Origin: JACKBK01 sp963707275 | Lineage (GTDB): Bacteria; Chloroflexota; Anaerolineae; JAAEKA01 | Direction of reading: 5' to 3' | Length of the DNA stretch: 64,000 nt | Assembly (NCBI GenBank): GCA_963707275.1 | Contig: CAVPPH010000005.1 | Location: forward strand, 181,758-245,757 | Part shown: one piece after another, positions 17,912 through 27,655 of the stretch | Layout: each line of letters opens with the position of its first letter | Numbering within the stretch: the stretch's first letter is position 1 | Made by a program: the position numbers and the translations under genes | The notes under the pieces: model-generated | What the model was told of the DNA's origin: nothing | Seen by the model: the letters and a program-made list of their open reading frames with translations, nothing else | The model's database searches: none

Positions 17912-18916
17912 ATGATTCGCTCACCTGTCCTCATCATCGGTTGCCCGCGCTCGGGCACCACGCTGCTGTTCAATATCCTCTCCGAAGCGCCCGCGCTCTG
18001 GTCCATCGGCTACGAGAGCAAGGACATCATCGAGCGCTACCACGCGCCGGCGGTCAAGGGCTGGGAATTGGGCGCTCTCGACGCCAGTGACCTGACCGCC
18101 GAATCCCGCGCATACATGTTGCACGAGTTCCAGCGTCAGGCCGCGCCCGGCGCGTTCTGGCGTAACGTCAACCAGTTCCGCAGCGGCCTGCGCGACAACT
18201 CACTCTATCGCCGCCTCCGTCGCCGTGGACGCGGCACCGCCACCGGGTCAGGTGTCAGCAGTGCGCTGCCGCAAGCCGGCCTGGACACAATCCGCCGCGC
18301 CGTGACGCTGCGCAACCGGGTCGCGCCGCCCAGTGGCGACATCTGCCTAGTGGAGAAGACGCCGGAGAACTGCCTGCGCCTGCCCTTCTTCCTGGCGCTC
18401 TTTCCCGACGCCCGTGTCATCTACCTGACCCGCGACGGGCGCAGCAACATCAGCTCGCTGATGGAAGGCTGGCTGGAACCGCACACCTTCCCCGGCTACG
18501 ACGTGCCGGCCACACTCTCCATTCCGGGCTACAGCCGGCCGCGCTGGGCCTTCTCGCTGATCCCTGGCTGGCGGGACCTGACGTCCGGCCCGCTGGAGGA
18601 AGTCTGCGCCTGGCAGTGGATCCGCTGCAACGAGGCGGTGCTGGAACACCGTGAGCAGACCGCCGGCAGCGTGCCCTATCTGACGCTGAGCTACGAAGAC
18701 CTGGTGGCTGATCCGCGCACGGCGCTGCAAGCGATGGCTAGCTTCCTGGAACTTGACTTTGTCGCCAACTTTGGCAAGTACGCTGACAAACTCCCTGAAA
18801 TCAACGTCGTCTCGACACCTGACGCTGAAAAGTGGCGGCGCAAGCACGGCGCTGAGATCGAACGCATCCTGCCGCTGATCGAGCCAACCATGGCGCGGCT
18901 GGGATACGACATTTAG
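17912..18916 (+). CDS. Sulfotransferase family protein
   Basis: Predicted to transfer sulfate from PAPS to a carbohydrate or other acceptor. The 5'-phosphosulfate loop is in LIIGCPRSGTTLLFNIL at the N-terminus and the 3'-phosphate-binding segment in VIYLTRDGRSNISSLMEGW. Further support comes from LTLSYEDLVADPRTALQAMASF. The length (334) fits Sulfotransfer_3-type proteins. It is the only plus-strand gene in the polysaccharide cluster and its stop overlaps the stop of the convergent glycosyltransferase, so it may have its own promoter. A role in sulfating the exported glycan is inferred from position. Confidence 0.85.
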   Translation: MIRSPVLIIGCPRSGTTLLFNILSEAPALWSIGYESKDIIERYHAPAVKGWELGALDASDLTAESRAYMLHEFQRQAAPGAFWRNVNQFRSGLRDNSLYRRLRRRGRGTATGSGVSSALPQAGLDTIRRAVTLRNRVAPPSGDICLVEKTPENCLRLPFFLALFPDARVIYLTRDGRSNISSLMEGWLEPHTFPGYDVPATLSIPGYSRPRWAFSLIPGWRDLTSGPLEEVCAWQWIRCNEAVLEHREQTAGSVPYLTLSYEDLVADPRTALQAMASFLELDFVANFGKYADKLPEINVVSTPDAEKWRRKHGAEIERILPLIEPTMARLGYDI

Positions 18917-20098
18917 GACTGCCAGTCTTTCGGAGGACTGCCAGTCCTGGGAACCAACTCCGCCACCAACGCCAGCAGCCGCTTCTCCATCTCCTGCCAG
19001 TTCCAGCGCTCCTGCACCAACACCTGCCCGGCACGGCCCAGCCGCGCAGCGTAGTCCCGGTCACGGAGCAGCGCCAGGATCGCGGCGGCGTGCGCGGCCG
19101 GGTCGTCGGCGCGCACCCGGTAGCCGTTGACGCCGTCGTGGACAAAAGGCCGCGTCGAGGGCAGGTCGCTGCTGACCACCGGCAGCGCGTAGGCCATGTA
19201 TTCGAACAGCTTGGTGGGAATGTTGCGCTGGTTCTTGCGTTCCGGCTGCCACGTCACCCAGCCTACCGCTGCCTGCTGCAAATAGCGTCCGATGGTCTCA
19301 AACGGCACCCGCCCCGTCAGCGTCACGGCGTCGGCAATGCCCAGCCGCGCCGCGTGATCCGCGACCTCCTGCTCCAGCTCCGGCGGCATGAAATGACCGA
19401 CCAGCAGCAGCCGTGCTGCTGGCATCTCGCGCAGCACGCGCGGCAAACGCCTCCACCAGCAACCCCGACCCGCGGTTGCGCTCCATGCCGCCGAGATAAA
19501 GCACAATCGGCTCCGCTTCCGCCTCCCTCTTCCCGCGGGAGAGGGCCGGGGTGAGGGTAGCTCCTCGCACAAACTCGACCGACGGAAAATTGAACAGCGT
19601 CGTCTTTGGCACGTCAATGCCCTCGAAATCCCGCGCGATCTGATCGTCGGCGAAGATCAGCCCGCTTTGCAGGCGGGCCAGCAACGGCTCCAGCCAGCCA
19701 AACGCCCACGCCGCCGGATAGCGCAGCGCGGACGGCATGTAATCCTTGACGGCAATGAAGTCTGCGTTAGCCTCGTGGACGTCGTAAACTGTCGGCGCTC
19801 CGGTATTGAGACGCAACAGCGGCGTCGGCAGCAGCAGTTCCGGGTCGTGGAACAGATAGAGGTCGGCAGCTACAGCGCGCGCCAAGCGTAGCACCTCGCG
19901 CCACAACAGCGGCCGTTGCCAGCGCGGCACCCGTGGCAGCGGCACGATCCGCACGCCGTCCTTGATTTCCTCGTGGTCATGGACCGCGATCAGCGTCACG
20001 TCGTAGCCGGCGCGCTGCAGGCTGCACGCCTCGCGGTAGAAGACGCGGTTGTCCAGGGCGATGTGGACGCTGGAAAGGATACAGATTTTGATGGCCAT
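18913..20098 (-). CDS. Glycosyltransferase family 4 (frameshifted, carrying an in-frame palindromic insertion)
   Basis: A GT-B enzyme beginning KICILSSVHIALDNRVFYRE. One extra G near 19440 splits it; removing it gives EAFARVLREMPAARLLLVGH and continuity to the C-terminus. The second half has GRVPFETIGRYLQQAAVGWV and NIPTKLFEYMAYALPVVSSD, typical of family 4. Between FNFPSVEF and PIVLYLGGMERN, where relatives are contiguous, there are about 18 extra residues including LTPALSRGKRE, encoded by a palindromic repeat (19521-19560). The C-terminal residues are encoded by another hairpin repeat (18916-18949). The stop overlaps the sulfotransferase stop. Confidence 0.82.
18916..18949. repeat. Palindromic/direct repeat at the glycosyltransferase stop
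   Basis: GGACTGCCAGTC appears twice around TTTCGGA; each copy is itself a near-palindrome. The repeat encodes the last residues of the minus-strand glycosyltransferase. Confidence 0.6.
19521..19560. repeat. Palindromic repeat inserted in a glycosyltransferase reading frame
   Basis: Same family as 17821-17864: CCCTCTTCCCGCGGGAGAGGG core followed by GTGAGGGTAG. Read on the minus strand in frame it gives LTPALSRGKRE. Confidence 0.7.
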
Positions 20099-20110
20099 GT
20101 TTGTCGGTAG

Positions 20111-20163
20111 GTGAACGGTGACCAGTAATCGGTGATCGGTCCGATCCGAATACTGATTACCGT
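20111..20163. repeat. GGTGATCGGT-type inverted repeat between genes
   Basis: GTGAACGGTGACCAGTAATCGGTGATCGG is answered further on by ACCGTTTACCGATCACCGTTCAC (to 20180, running into the 3' end of the acyltransferase). The two halves can form a long imperfect hairpin. Confidence 0.6.
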
Positions 20164-20725
20164 TTACCGATCACCGTTCACCCTGCTCTTGATGACGCGC
20201 GCCGGCACGCCGCCGACAACGCTGTACGGCGCAACGTGCTTGGTCACCACCGCGCCAGAGCCGACGATGCTGCCGCGGCCGATGGTGACGCCGGCCAGCA
20301 CCACCGCGCGGAAGCCGATCCAGACGTCGTCCTCGATGACAATCGGCGCGTTGCTGTAGCCCTGGCGGGTCATGGGGATGTCCAGCCGGTCGTGGCCGTG
20401 GTTGCGGGTGATCATCAGCACGTCGGCGGCGATCATCACGTCGTTGCCGATTGCGATCCGCTCGTTCCAGGCGTACAGCCGCGTGCCCGCGCCGATAAAG
20501 CAGTTGTCGCCGACTGAGACGTTGCCGGGGTTGAAGATCTTGACGCCCGCGTCGACGTTCAACCCTTTGCCCGCGCTGACGCATCAGCGCGCTGTAGTGC
20601 CGGCCGCGCCAGCGCTTGACCGCGTCGAAGCGCGGCAAGTTGCCGAGGTTGTAGAGGAACTCGATGAAACCAGTAGGTAAATGAGCGTGACATAGGTTCC
20701 TCGACAAAGCAGCGAAGAAGTTCAA
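20164..20725 (-). CDS. Left-handed beta-helix O-acetyltransferase (frameshifted)
   Basis: A hexapeptide-repeat acyltransferase of the maltose/galactoside and WcaF/WcaB type, likely transferring acetyl from acetyl-CoA to a sugar. The N-terminal helical part reads NLPRFDAVKRWRGRHYSALM; one extra base near 20578 then gives SAGKGLNVDAGVKIFNPGN. The catalytic His lies in TRNHGHDR, and the coils include IVIEDDVWIGFRAVVLAGVT and GSIVGSGAVVTKHVAPYSVV. The start is uncertain: a TTG at 20725 overlaps the upstream gene and lies next to the palindrome at 20718-20748. Confidence 0.75.
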
Positions 20726-20748
20726 CGTTGCGGAAGAAGTTGAACTTC
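20718..20748. repeat. Palindromic repeat, 10-bp arms, at a gene junction
   Basis: GAAGTTCAAC (20718-20727) pairs with GTTGAACTTC (20739-20748). It encodes the last residues of the glycosyltransferase 20722-21870 and lies at the start of the acyltransferase gene. Confidence 0.65.
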
Positions 20749-21870
20749 TTGCGGCGGATGCGGCGTGCGGCCGGCGGCGAGGGTCTCGTAGATCTCCTCG
20801 GCGCGGCGCATTCGCTTAACGCGGTCGGCGCGGTCGGCGATGACTGCCAGGCTGTTGGCGCGCAGCCGCTCGCGCAGTCTGTCGTCGCGCACCAGACGGA
20901 GAATCGCCGCGGCCAGCGCGCCGCCATCACCGGCCGGCACGAACAACCCTTCCTGGCCGTCCCCGACCCACTCGTGCAACGAGGGCAGATCGCTCAACAC
21001 CGGCGCCGCGCCGCAGGCCATGGCTTCCAGCACGGAGGAGGGCGTTCCATCCGACGACGGCACGGACACCGCGATGTCGGCGGCGGCGTACCCTTCAGCG
21101 ATGGCGCGGTCGTCAGACAGGTCGCCCGTATAGCTGACCGCGCCGGCCGCGCCGGCTGCATCGATTCGTCGACGAAACTGCGCCAGCAACTCGGGATCCG
21201 AATTGTGGGTGCGGACGATGAAGCGGACAGCCGGCGCCTGCTGCGCCACCAGGCCGAACGCGTCGGCGATGACCAACGGGTTGTAAACCGGCTTGAGCGA
21301 ACGGATGCTCATCACTGTCAGCGCGGCCTCCAGGCCCAGGGTACGGCGCAACGCATCTCGGTCGCCCACAGGACAAAACACGTCAGTATCGACGCCCCAC
21401 GGCGCGACCTCGATCCGGTCAGGATCGGCGCCCAGTTGCCGCGCCACGTCAGCCAGGTTCTGCGACACACAGGTGACGTAGTCGGCGCGGCGCAACACCC
21501 AGCGCGCCAGTTGCCGCTGCACCACCGACTGCTGCGCGTTGACCAGCAGGTCTGAGCCCCAGGCGGTGACCAGAAACGGGTGATAGCCTGCGCCTGCGCC
21601 CAGCCAGCCCGTGCTGGCTATGTAATGGGCGTGTAGCACGTCAGGCTGCAGCTCGCCCACGATGCGCCGCACCGTCCGCGTCCAGGCCGCGTAGCGCAGC
21701 TTACCGCCGCGCTGCTCCGCAGGCAGGTCGATGTAGCGAACGCCTGCCGGCGCATCCCTCCGCAACGGCAAGTCGCCGATCAGCGTCACTTCGTGGCCGC
21801 GGCCGACGAAATACTCGACCCAGCGGTGGGTGTGGATGCTGTTCGGGTTGGAGATGATGCACAGGCGCAC
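20722..21870 (-). CDS. Glycosyltransferase family 4
   Basis: A 382-residue GT-B enzyme with N-terminus MRLCIISNPNSIHTHRWVEY and HAHYIASTGWLGAGAGYHPF. The donor-binding half shows YTGDLSDDRAIAEGYAAADI and VPSSDGTPSSVLEAMACGAA with the family 4 glutamates. It is complete and unshifted, lies between the acyltransferase and a family 2 enzyme, and ends inside a palindromic repeat that provides its last codons (EVQLLPQR). Confidence 0.88.
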   Translation of the reverse strand: MRLCIISNPNSIHTHRWVEYFVGRGHEVTLIGDLPLRRDAPAGVRYIDLPAEQRGGKLRYAAWTRTVRRIVGELQPDVLHAHYIASTGWLGAGAGYHPFLVTAWGSDLLVNAQQSVVQRQLARWVLRRADYVTCVSQNLADVARQLGADPDRIEVAPWGVDTDVFCPVGDRDALRRTLGLEAALTVMSIRSLKPVYNPLVIADAFGLVAQQAPAVRFIVRTHNSDPELLAQFRRRIDAAGAAGAVSYTGDLSDDRAIAEGYAAADIAVSVPSSDGTPSSVLEAMACGAAPVLSDLPSLHEWVGDGQEGLFVPAGDGGALAAAILRLVRDDRLRERLRANSLAVIADRADRVKRMRRAEEIYETLAAGRTPHPPQEVQLLPQR

Positions 21871-21898
21871 AGGTCGCTCCTATGAAGCGGTTGGAGAA

Positions 21899-21983
21899 GA
21901 CTTCGGAAGTCGCCGGTTGGCGGCAAAGCCTGTCTCGAACGCGTAAATCAACTTTGCATTCAGATCGGGCGACTTCCGAAGTC
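21899..21983. repeat. Inverted pair of palindromes flanking the GT2 stop
   Basis: GACTTCGGAAGTCGCC (21899-21914) and its exact reverse complement (21968-21983) are 53 bases apart; each arm is itself a small hairpin. The right arm encodes the final residues of the family 2 glycosyltransferase. Confidence 0.7.
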
Positions 21984-22874
21984 CGATCGCGCACGGCTCG
22001 CCCAGCCAGCGGCGCGCAGCAGGTCGGCTCGCGGCACGTCGGGATGCAGCAGCAGATCCAGTCCGTAACGTCCTGCTGCTGTGTAGCGCCCTTCGATGAG
22101 CAGCGCGTTCAGGACCTTGAACTGCCAGCGCGCGATGTTCTGTTCCAGAACCGGCCGATAGCGCGGATCGAGATTGTCGCGGAACGTCTCCAGAATCGAT
22201 ACCATGCTCTGCCGCCGCTCCGAGGCTGGCTTGGGCGACCAGACGCCGCCGCTGTGGGTCCGATGCACCGCCATCACCTCATCAATGTAGCCGATATCGC
22301 CGTGCTGCGCGTTGAGCACGCTGAGGGGCCAATCGCCGGCCGGCACGTCGGCGAACCAGGCCGGAAACTCCTCGAACAGGTGATTGCGGAACATCACCGT
22401 GCAGGTCGGGACGACGTTGCTTTCCAGCAGGTCATCCAGGGTATAGCGGGAGCGGCTGCGGCGGTTGACCCGCGGCGCCGTCCCGTCCTCGAAGCGGTGC
22501 TCCAGCGCGTGGAAGCAGATGGCAAAGTCGGGGTTGGCGTCCAGAAAATCGGCCTGCACTTGCAGCTTGTGCGACGCAGTCCAGTAGTCGTCGCCCTCCA
22601 CGATCGCGATGTAGTCGCCCTGGCAGGCGTGGAAGCATTCGATGAAGTTCTGCCGCCGGCCAACGTTGCGCGCGCGCAGGATCGGCCTGATGACATCGGG
22701 GCGCTGGCGCTGGAAATACTCCACGACCGCGCGCGTGCGGTCGGTGGAACAATCTTCACCGATGATGTGTTCAACTTCGAAGTCGGTCTGCTGCGCCAGC
22801 ACGCCGATGATGTTCTGAGCGATGAACGTTTCGTGGTTGTAGGTGGTCGTCAGCACGCTGACCTTGACACTCAT
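21960..22874 (-). CDS. Glycosyltransferase family 2
   Basis: A GT-A enzyme of 304 residues. The N-terminus VKVSVLTTTYNHETFIAQNI and the block HIIGEDCSTDRTRAVVEYFQ identify family 2; the metal-binding DXD-like site is EGDDYWT. It starts four bases inside the upstream aminotransferase gene (22871-22874), so translation is probably coupled. Its last residues (FGSRPI) are encoded by a palindromic repeat. Donor sugar unknown. Confidence 0.88.
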   Translation of the reverse strand: MSVKVSVLTTTYNHETFIAQNIIGVLAQQTDFEVEHIIGEDCSTDRTRAVVEYFQRQRPDVIRPILRARNVGRRQNFIECFHACQGDYIAIVEGDDYWTASHKLQVQADFLDANPDFAICFHALEHRFEDGTAPRVNRRSRSRYTLDDLLESNVVPTCTVMFRNHLFEEFPAWFADVPAGDWPLSVLNAQHGDIGYIDEVMAVHRTHSGGVWSPKPASERRQSMVSILETFRDNLDPRYRPVLEQNIARWQFKVLNALLIEGRYTAAGRYGLDLLLHPDVPRADLLRAAGWASRARSDFGSRPI

Positions 22875-24085
22875 GCTCTGTCGCCCCCCCTGCGTCGCAT
22901 TTCCATGCTGATGGCTGCGCCGTTGGCGACTGCGAACGCGACCAACTGGCCGATGCGGTCGATCTCCTGCGGCGAGACGGCGGTACCGGTCGGCAGCACC
23001 AATACCTGCTCCGACAGCCGTTCGGTCACCGGTAGCAACAGCCCGGCGTGCGGGAAGTAGGAACGATAGGGCTCCATCCGGTGGACGCCGGGGAAGAAAT
23101 AGCGCCGGGCCCGCACGTTCTCCGCGTGCAGTACCGCCACCAGATCATCGCGGGTGATCCCGGCCGTCTCAGCCACCTCGACGACGATGTACTGGTAGTT
23201 CTGGCGCGCCTGCCTGTCGTAGCGCAGCATCCGCAGGTCGGGAACGCCCGCCAACGCGCTGGCATAGCAATCGTAGTTGCGCCGATTGGCGACGATGAAC
23301 TCGTCCAGGCTCTCCAGCCCGGTCAGCCCCATGGCTGCCGAGACCTCGCTCATCTTGCCGTTGATGCCAATGGTGACCACGGTGTCGAGACCGGTGAAGC
23401 CGAAGTTGGTCATCAGCCGGATACGTTGCGCCAGATCGTCGTCGTTGGTGGCCACCGCGCCGCCCTCGAAAGTGTTGAAGAACTTGGTGCCGTGGAAGCT
23501 GAACACCTCGGCGTCGCCGAAGTTGCCGATCATCTGCCCGCCGTGCGAGCAGGCAAAGGCATGCGCGGCGTCGTAGATCAGCCGCAGGCCGCGCCGCTGT
23601 GCGATCTCTGCCAGCGCCTCCACGTTGCACGCCTGCCCCCAGACGTGCACGCCGACGATTCCGCTGGTGCGCGGCGTGATCATCGCCTCGACCCGCGCCG
23701 GGTCCAGCAGATGCGTGGCCGGGTCCACGTCACAGAAGACCGGCGTGATCTCCTGCCACTGCAAGGCATGCGCGGTGGCAACGAAGGTGAAGGCGGGCAC
23801 GATGACCTCGCCGGTCAGTCCCAGCGCGCGCGCAGCGATCTCCAGCGCGACCGTACCGTTGCAGATCGCGATGACGTGCCGGACGCCCATAGTCTCGGCC
23901 AGCCGCGCCTCCAGCTCCTGCACAAAGGGGCCGCGGTTGGTCAGCCAGCGGCGATCGAGCATGTCGTCGATGCGCGCCAGCAACCGCGCCCGGTCGCCGA
24001 TGTTGGGCCGGCCAACGTGCAGGGTTTCGTCGAAGGCAGGCAGGCCGCCAAAGACGGCCAGATCACCAAGTGAACGTTTGGTCAT
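22871..24085 (-). CDS. DegT/DnrJ/EryC1/StrS-family sugar aminotransferase
   Basis: A PLP-dependent enzyme that aminates a keto nucleotide sugar. It has 404 residues. The substrate-binding N-terminus has GRPNIGDRARLLARIDDMLD and LTNRGPFVQELEARLAE; the cofactor block is CNGTVALEIAARALGL. The PLP-binding Asp is in LIYDAAHAFA and the Schiff-base Lys in FSFHGTKFFNTFEGG. Its N-terminus resembles the group making 4-amino sugars. It overlaps both neighbours by four bases. Confidence 0.88.
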   Translation of the reverse strand: MTKRSLGDLAVFGGLPAFDETLHVGRPNIGDRARLLARIDDMLDRRWLTNRGPFVQELEARLAETMGVRHVIAICNGTVALEIAARALGLTGEVIVPAFTFVATAHALQWQEITPVFCDVDPATHLLDPARVEAMITPRTSGIVGVHVWGQACNVEALAEIAQRRGLRLIYDAAHAFACSHGGQMIGNFGDAEVFSFHGTKFFNTFEGGAVATNDDDLAQRIRLMTNFGFTGLDTVVTIGINGKMSEVSAAMGLTGLESLDEFIVANRRNYDCYASALAGVPDLRMLRYDRQARQNYQYIVVEVAETAGITRDDLVAVLHAENVRARRYFFPGVHRMEPYRSYFPHAGLLLPVTERLSEQVLVLPTGTAVSPQEIDRIGQLVAFAVANGAAISMEMRRRGGDRA

Positions 24086-24954
24086 GGATTTGCAGGTGCC
24101 TGGCAGAAGAAGATCGGCCGACGGTAGAATTCACCGGGGAAGCGATCAAGGTCAAATTGGGCGACACACGCTGTCAACTCCGCAAGCTCCGCCGCGGCGC
24201 TGTTTTGCTCGATGAGACTCAACAGCTCAGCCGGCAGGCATCGATAGACGATTTCGTCGCCCGCGTGGGTTGCCAGTGCAATGTTCGTCACGCGCCAGCC
24301 AGCTTCGCGGAACAGGCGCTGGGTCAGCATGATTTTGCCACAATCATCGCGGACAGGCACAATCGGAGTTGCCTTGTCGCCTCCCCAGTTGGAACCCATT
24401 TGAAACACCAGATTGGCCGTGGCGCGCCGCAGCTTGCTCAGGTAGGCGACGGCGTAACCGGCAAATTCCCCGACGTTGCTGACCAGCGCCCGGTCGAAAT
24501 CGTGGCCGGCGTGGTGAAGCACGTTGAGGTGCAGCAGGCTGTCGTGCTGTGGCAGGCGGTCGATGCCCGCCAGATCGACGGCGAGCTGCTCGACACTGAC
24601 GTTGGTCATCGCGAACGCGTCTGCGATCAGATGCACGAAATCGGCGTGGTTGGGATTGGTTTCATAGGCGACGAACTGGGTCGCGGAATAGGTGTGCGCC
24701 AGACTCAACGTGAAAAAACCGGTGTTGGCGCCGACATCTCCGATCACCTGACCCGCCGCTATCGGCTGTTCGTCAAGGATCAGCCGATAGCGGGCGGTGT
24801 CGCCGCGCCATGCTTCGTCGATCTGCTCACGATATCCCATGGCATCGCGCACGAAGGCCGGTATGTTCTGATAGTTGGCGTGCTTGGTGTCGTCGTTGTA
24901 CAGCGCCTGCAAGCGGGCTTTCAGGCTGGCGGTGGTGTCTTGTTCGGTGTTCAT
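24082..24954 (-). CDS. Class I SAM-dependent methyltransferase
   Basis: About 290 residues, starting at ATG 24954, which overlaps the ATP-grasp stop (ATGA). SAM motif I is IGDVGANTGFFTLSLAH; the acidic residue closing strand 2 is in FVAYETNPNH. The region HLNVLHHAGHDFD resembles the motif IV area of rRNA/sugar methyltransferases. Given the neighbours it may methylate a nucleotide sugar or the glycan, but no specific family is recognised. Confidence 0.72.
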   Translation of the reverse strand: MNTEQDTTASLKARLQALYNDDTKHANYQNIPAFVRDAMGYREQIDEAWRGDTARYRLILDEQPIAAGQVIGDVGANTGFFTLSLAHTYSATQFVAYETNPNHADFVHLIADAFAMTNVSVEQLAVDLAGIDRLPQHDSLLHLNVLHHAGHDFDRALVSNVGEFAGYAVAYLSKLRRATANLVFQMGSNWGGDKATPIVPVRDDCGKIMLTQRLFREAGWRVTNIALATHAGDEIVYRCLPAELLSLIEQNSAAAELAELTACVAQFDLDRFPGEFYRRPIFFCQAPANP

Positions 24955-26138
24955 GGTTGCCTGGAAGTGCGAAACGCGTCGACAAGCTCGTGGGCAAAAA
25001 GCCCCAGCGTGTCGCGGCGCAGGTAGATGTCGTGCATCAGGTGGCGAAGCACGAAGCGGGTCGGATGGAGCGGCGGTGTGACATGCCAGCGCGGCTGCCG
25101 GCCAGCCGCTTTCGTGGCCAACAGGCCGTTGAGCCACAGGTAAGAGGCGGCGCCCGTCAGCGTTCGTGCGCCGAGCTCGGCGCTGCCAAGCCGATCCGCC
25201 ACAAACGCCTCAAGGATCCCTGCGCCGGCATCCACGGTCAGTTGCAGCGGACCCCAGAACCGGGGATTGAGCTCGATAAACACGAGCTCGTCGCCGCGGC
25301 GAATCACTTCGATCATCGCCAGACCCCAGAAGCCAAGCTGCCGCAGCACACGCACATAAAACTCGGCGACTGGCTGGCGGTGCAATTGCGCCGGCCGCGC
25401 CAGAACGATAGATTTGCCGCCTGCCTGCTGGAGCAGGTTTTGCTGCGAAAAGCTGGTGACGCGACCATCCTGCCACAGATAGTACAACAGATAGTAACTT
25501 TCGCCGACAAGATACTCTTCGAAGTAGAAGTCCGCTGTCTCCTCGCTGCACAGGAACTCCGCAAGGTCAGCATCGCTGTGGATCAGGTAAGGATAGAGCG
25601 ACCGATTTTCGCGATTGACATTCTGACGCGGCTTGGCAACAAAGGGGACCGCTTGCCCGCGATAATCGTCGAACTCTGTTGGAATTGCGATGCCCTGCCC
25701 GGCGCACAGACGGGAAAAGGAATACTTGTCGGACACTGTCCGATAGAGATCCTGATCCACCAGCGGGATCTTGCAGCCCAGTTGGCTGAAGTGTTCCCGG
25801 TTTTGCAGGAGGAACAGGTTCAGAAACTCGGACGTCGGGCAAAGGATCAGCCCGGCGTTGCCAGCGTACGCCTGCGCCACGGCCAGACAGCGAGTCACGT
25901 CATCCAGGTCCAGCCGATCCACCTGCCGCACGGCGACAACATGCCGCCGATAACGGGTGTAATAAATCACATCGCGATCGGTGCGCGCAACGATCAGTGG
26001 ATCAATACCCAGCGCACGCAGAACCCGGCAGAACGCTACCACGGCGCGCTCGTTGGAACCGCTGAAGATCAGAAATGACGGAGCGGCGCCGCCAACACGC
26101 TCACCCATCTTGACGGCGGCAACTTGACGTTGTCTCAC
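24951..26138 (-). CDS. ATP-grasp domain protein
   Basis: A predicted carboxylate-amine/thiol ligase of 395 residues. The N-terminal domain begins SFLIFSGSNERAVVAFCRVL; ATP-binding strands include VPFVAKPRQN and YFEEYLVGESYYLLYYLW, and the metal-binding end reads VFIELNPRFWGPLQLTVDAG. The GTG start at 26138 overlaps the flippase stop (GTGA). In polysaccharide clusters such proteins may attach an amino acid or acyl group to a sugar; that role is inferred. ATG 26108 is an alternative start. Confidence 0.8.
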   Translation of the reverse strand: MRQRQVAAVKMGERVGGAAPSFLIFSGSNERAVVAFCRVLRALGIDPLIVARTDRDVIYYTRYRRHVVAVRQVDRLDLDDVTRCLAVAQAYAGNAGLILCPTSEFLNLFLLQNREHFSQLGCKIPLVDQDLYRTVSDKYSFSRLCAGQGIAIPTEFDDYRGQAVPFVAKPRQNVNRENRSLYPYLIHSDADLAEFLCSEETADFYFEEYLVGESYYLLYYLWQDGRVTSFSQQNLLQQAGGKSIVLARPAQLHRQPVAEFYVRVLRQLGFWGLAMIEVIRRGDELVFIELNPRFWGPLQLTVDAGAGILEAFVADRLGSAELGARTLTGAASYLWLNGLLATKAAGRQPRWHVTPPLHPTRFVLRHLMHDIYLRRDTLGLFAHELVDAFRTSRQP

Positions 26139-27629
26139 AGCGGCAGATCCAGCGGGTCCAACTCAACGTTCGCCTTTGCGCCTCGGGCTCGCAAACCCTT
26201 GACAGAAGCCAGCAAGCTGCGGATCAAAGGGCGTTCCAGGACAAAGAGAACAGGCGCATAAGCAAGCAGAAAGGCAACGGTCTTGATCGTCGCCGTCCAC
26301 ACGCTGGATGCAAAGATCGATCCCAGCAACGCCGTGGCGCCCAAACCCGCTGCCAATCCCAGCGCCAGCGCCAGCGTCGGTGCGAGAAAGAGTTGTCGCC
26401 CGGAGTAGTCCACATACCGGCGCGCCTGCCAGAGCAGCACCACAATGCCGACGACGACCATGGCGTCCACGGCCAGCGCGACGCCGGCGATGCCGTAGCG
26501 GGTGCCCAGCGCGAACAAACCCACGATCATGACAACTAACTGTCCCAGTCGCACCCGCAGCACCAGTTCCGGCCTGCCGACCGCCACGAAAAGATCGCCG
26601 ACGGTCATCTTGATCGGGTCGAGCAGCGTGTAGACCAGCATCAGTCGAAAGGCCTGCAACATCGGCATCCACTTCTCGCCCAGCAGGATCGCGATCAACT
26701 CAGGCGCAATCAGCGCCAGCAGCCCGGCCATCAAGAAGCCGCTGCGCACCAGCAGTGCGTTGGTGCGAAAAAATGCCTGGGAGAGCCGCTTGCGCTCGCT
26801 TTTCAGCTCGGCATACGTGCCGCCAGCCACCTGGTTGACTGGCCCTGCAAGGACACGGCGCGGGTAGGTGGCGAAGGTATAGGCCCGCGAATAGTAGCCC
26901 AACGCGGTGTCGCCCAGATAGCGCAGCGTCCACAGGTCGTCGAACTCGATCCAGAGCCAGCAGCAGCCCGCCGGCGGCAAAGTTGCGACTACCGAAACTC
27001 AGGTAATAGCGCACCACGGCGCTGTTCCAGTTGAGCCAGGGCCGCCACACCGGCCGCCAGACAAACAACCCGACAATGCTCACCAGCATTAGCGACAGGT
27101 CGGTGGCCAGCAGCGCCCAGAGAGTTGCACCCAGCAAGGCCAGCCCAATGGCCAGCGCCGTGGAAAACATCGCGTCGGCAAATTGGATAAGCGCCAGCCG
27201 CCGGTGCACCACCCGCCGCACCAGGATCATCCGCGGCGTCTGGGTGATTTCCACCCCCGCCGTCGCCAGCGTGATCACGATCAGCGCGGTCTGCTGGTCG
27301 CCTGTGGTGCGCAACAGGGCGAAGGCGATCAAGACCGCAGCCCAGGCGGCGGTGAATAGCAGCTTGAGCGTGAAATGAATGCTGGCGGCGCGGTTCTCGT
27401 CTTCGGTCTCGGCTGCACGGTGCAGAAACGCCCCGCCCATGCCAAAGGTAGCGAACACCGAGGTCAACACCACCAGCGCGCTGGCGCCGGCATAGACGCC
27501 AAACGTCTCCACCGGCAGCAGGCGGGCCAGGATGATCGAGCGGGCAAAGAGCACGGCCAGACCGCTCATCCCGCTGGCCATGTTCCACGCCACTGCGACC
27601 GTGCTGCGCCGCGCCAGATCCTTGCTCAC
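26135..27629 (-). CDS. Wzx-like lipopolysaccharide/exopolysaccharide flippase (frameshifted)
   Basis: An inner-membrane MATE/MOP-type transporter predicted to flip the lipid-linked repeat unit. About 497 residues with 12-14 hydrophobic segments. The N-terminus SKDLARRSTVAVAWNMASGM and the block LARLLPVETFGVYAGASALV are typical. One extra base near 26955 splits it; removal gives ALDRFDDLWTLRYLGDTALG, then YYSRAYTFATYPRRV and FRTNALLVRSGFLMAGLLAL. It follows the nucleotidyltransferase gene and overlaps the ATP-grasp start. Confidence 0.85.
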
Positions 27630-27655
27630 CGCTTTGTCAACCTGCTGGACATTTG

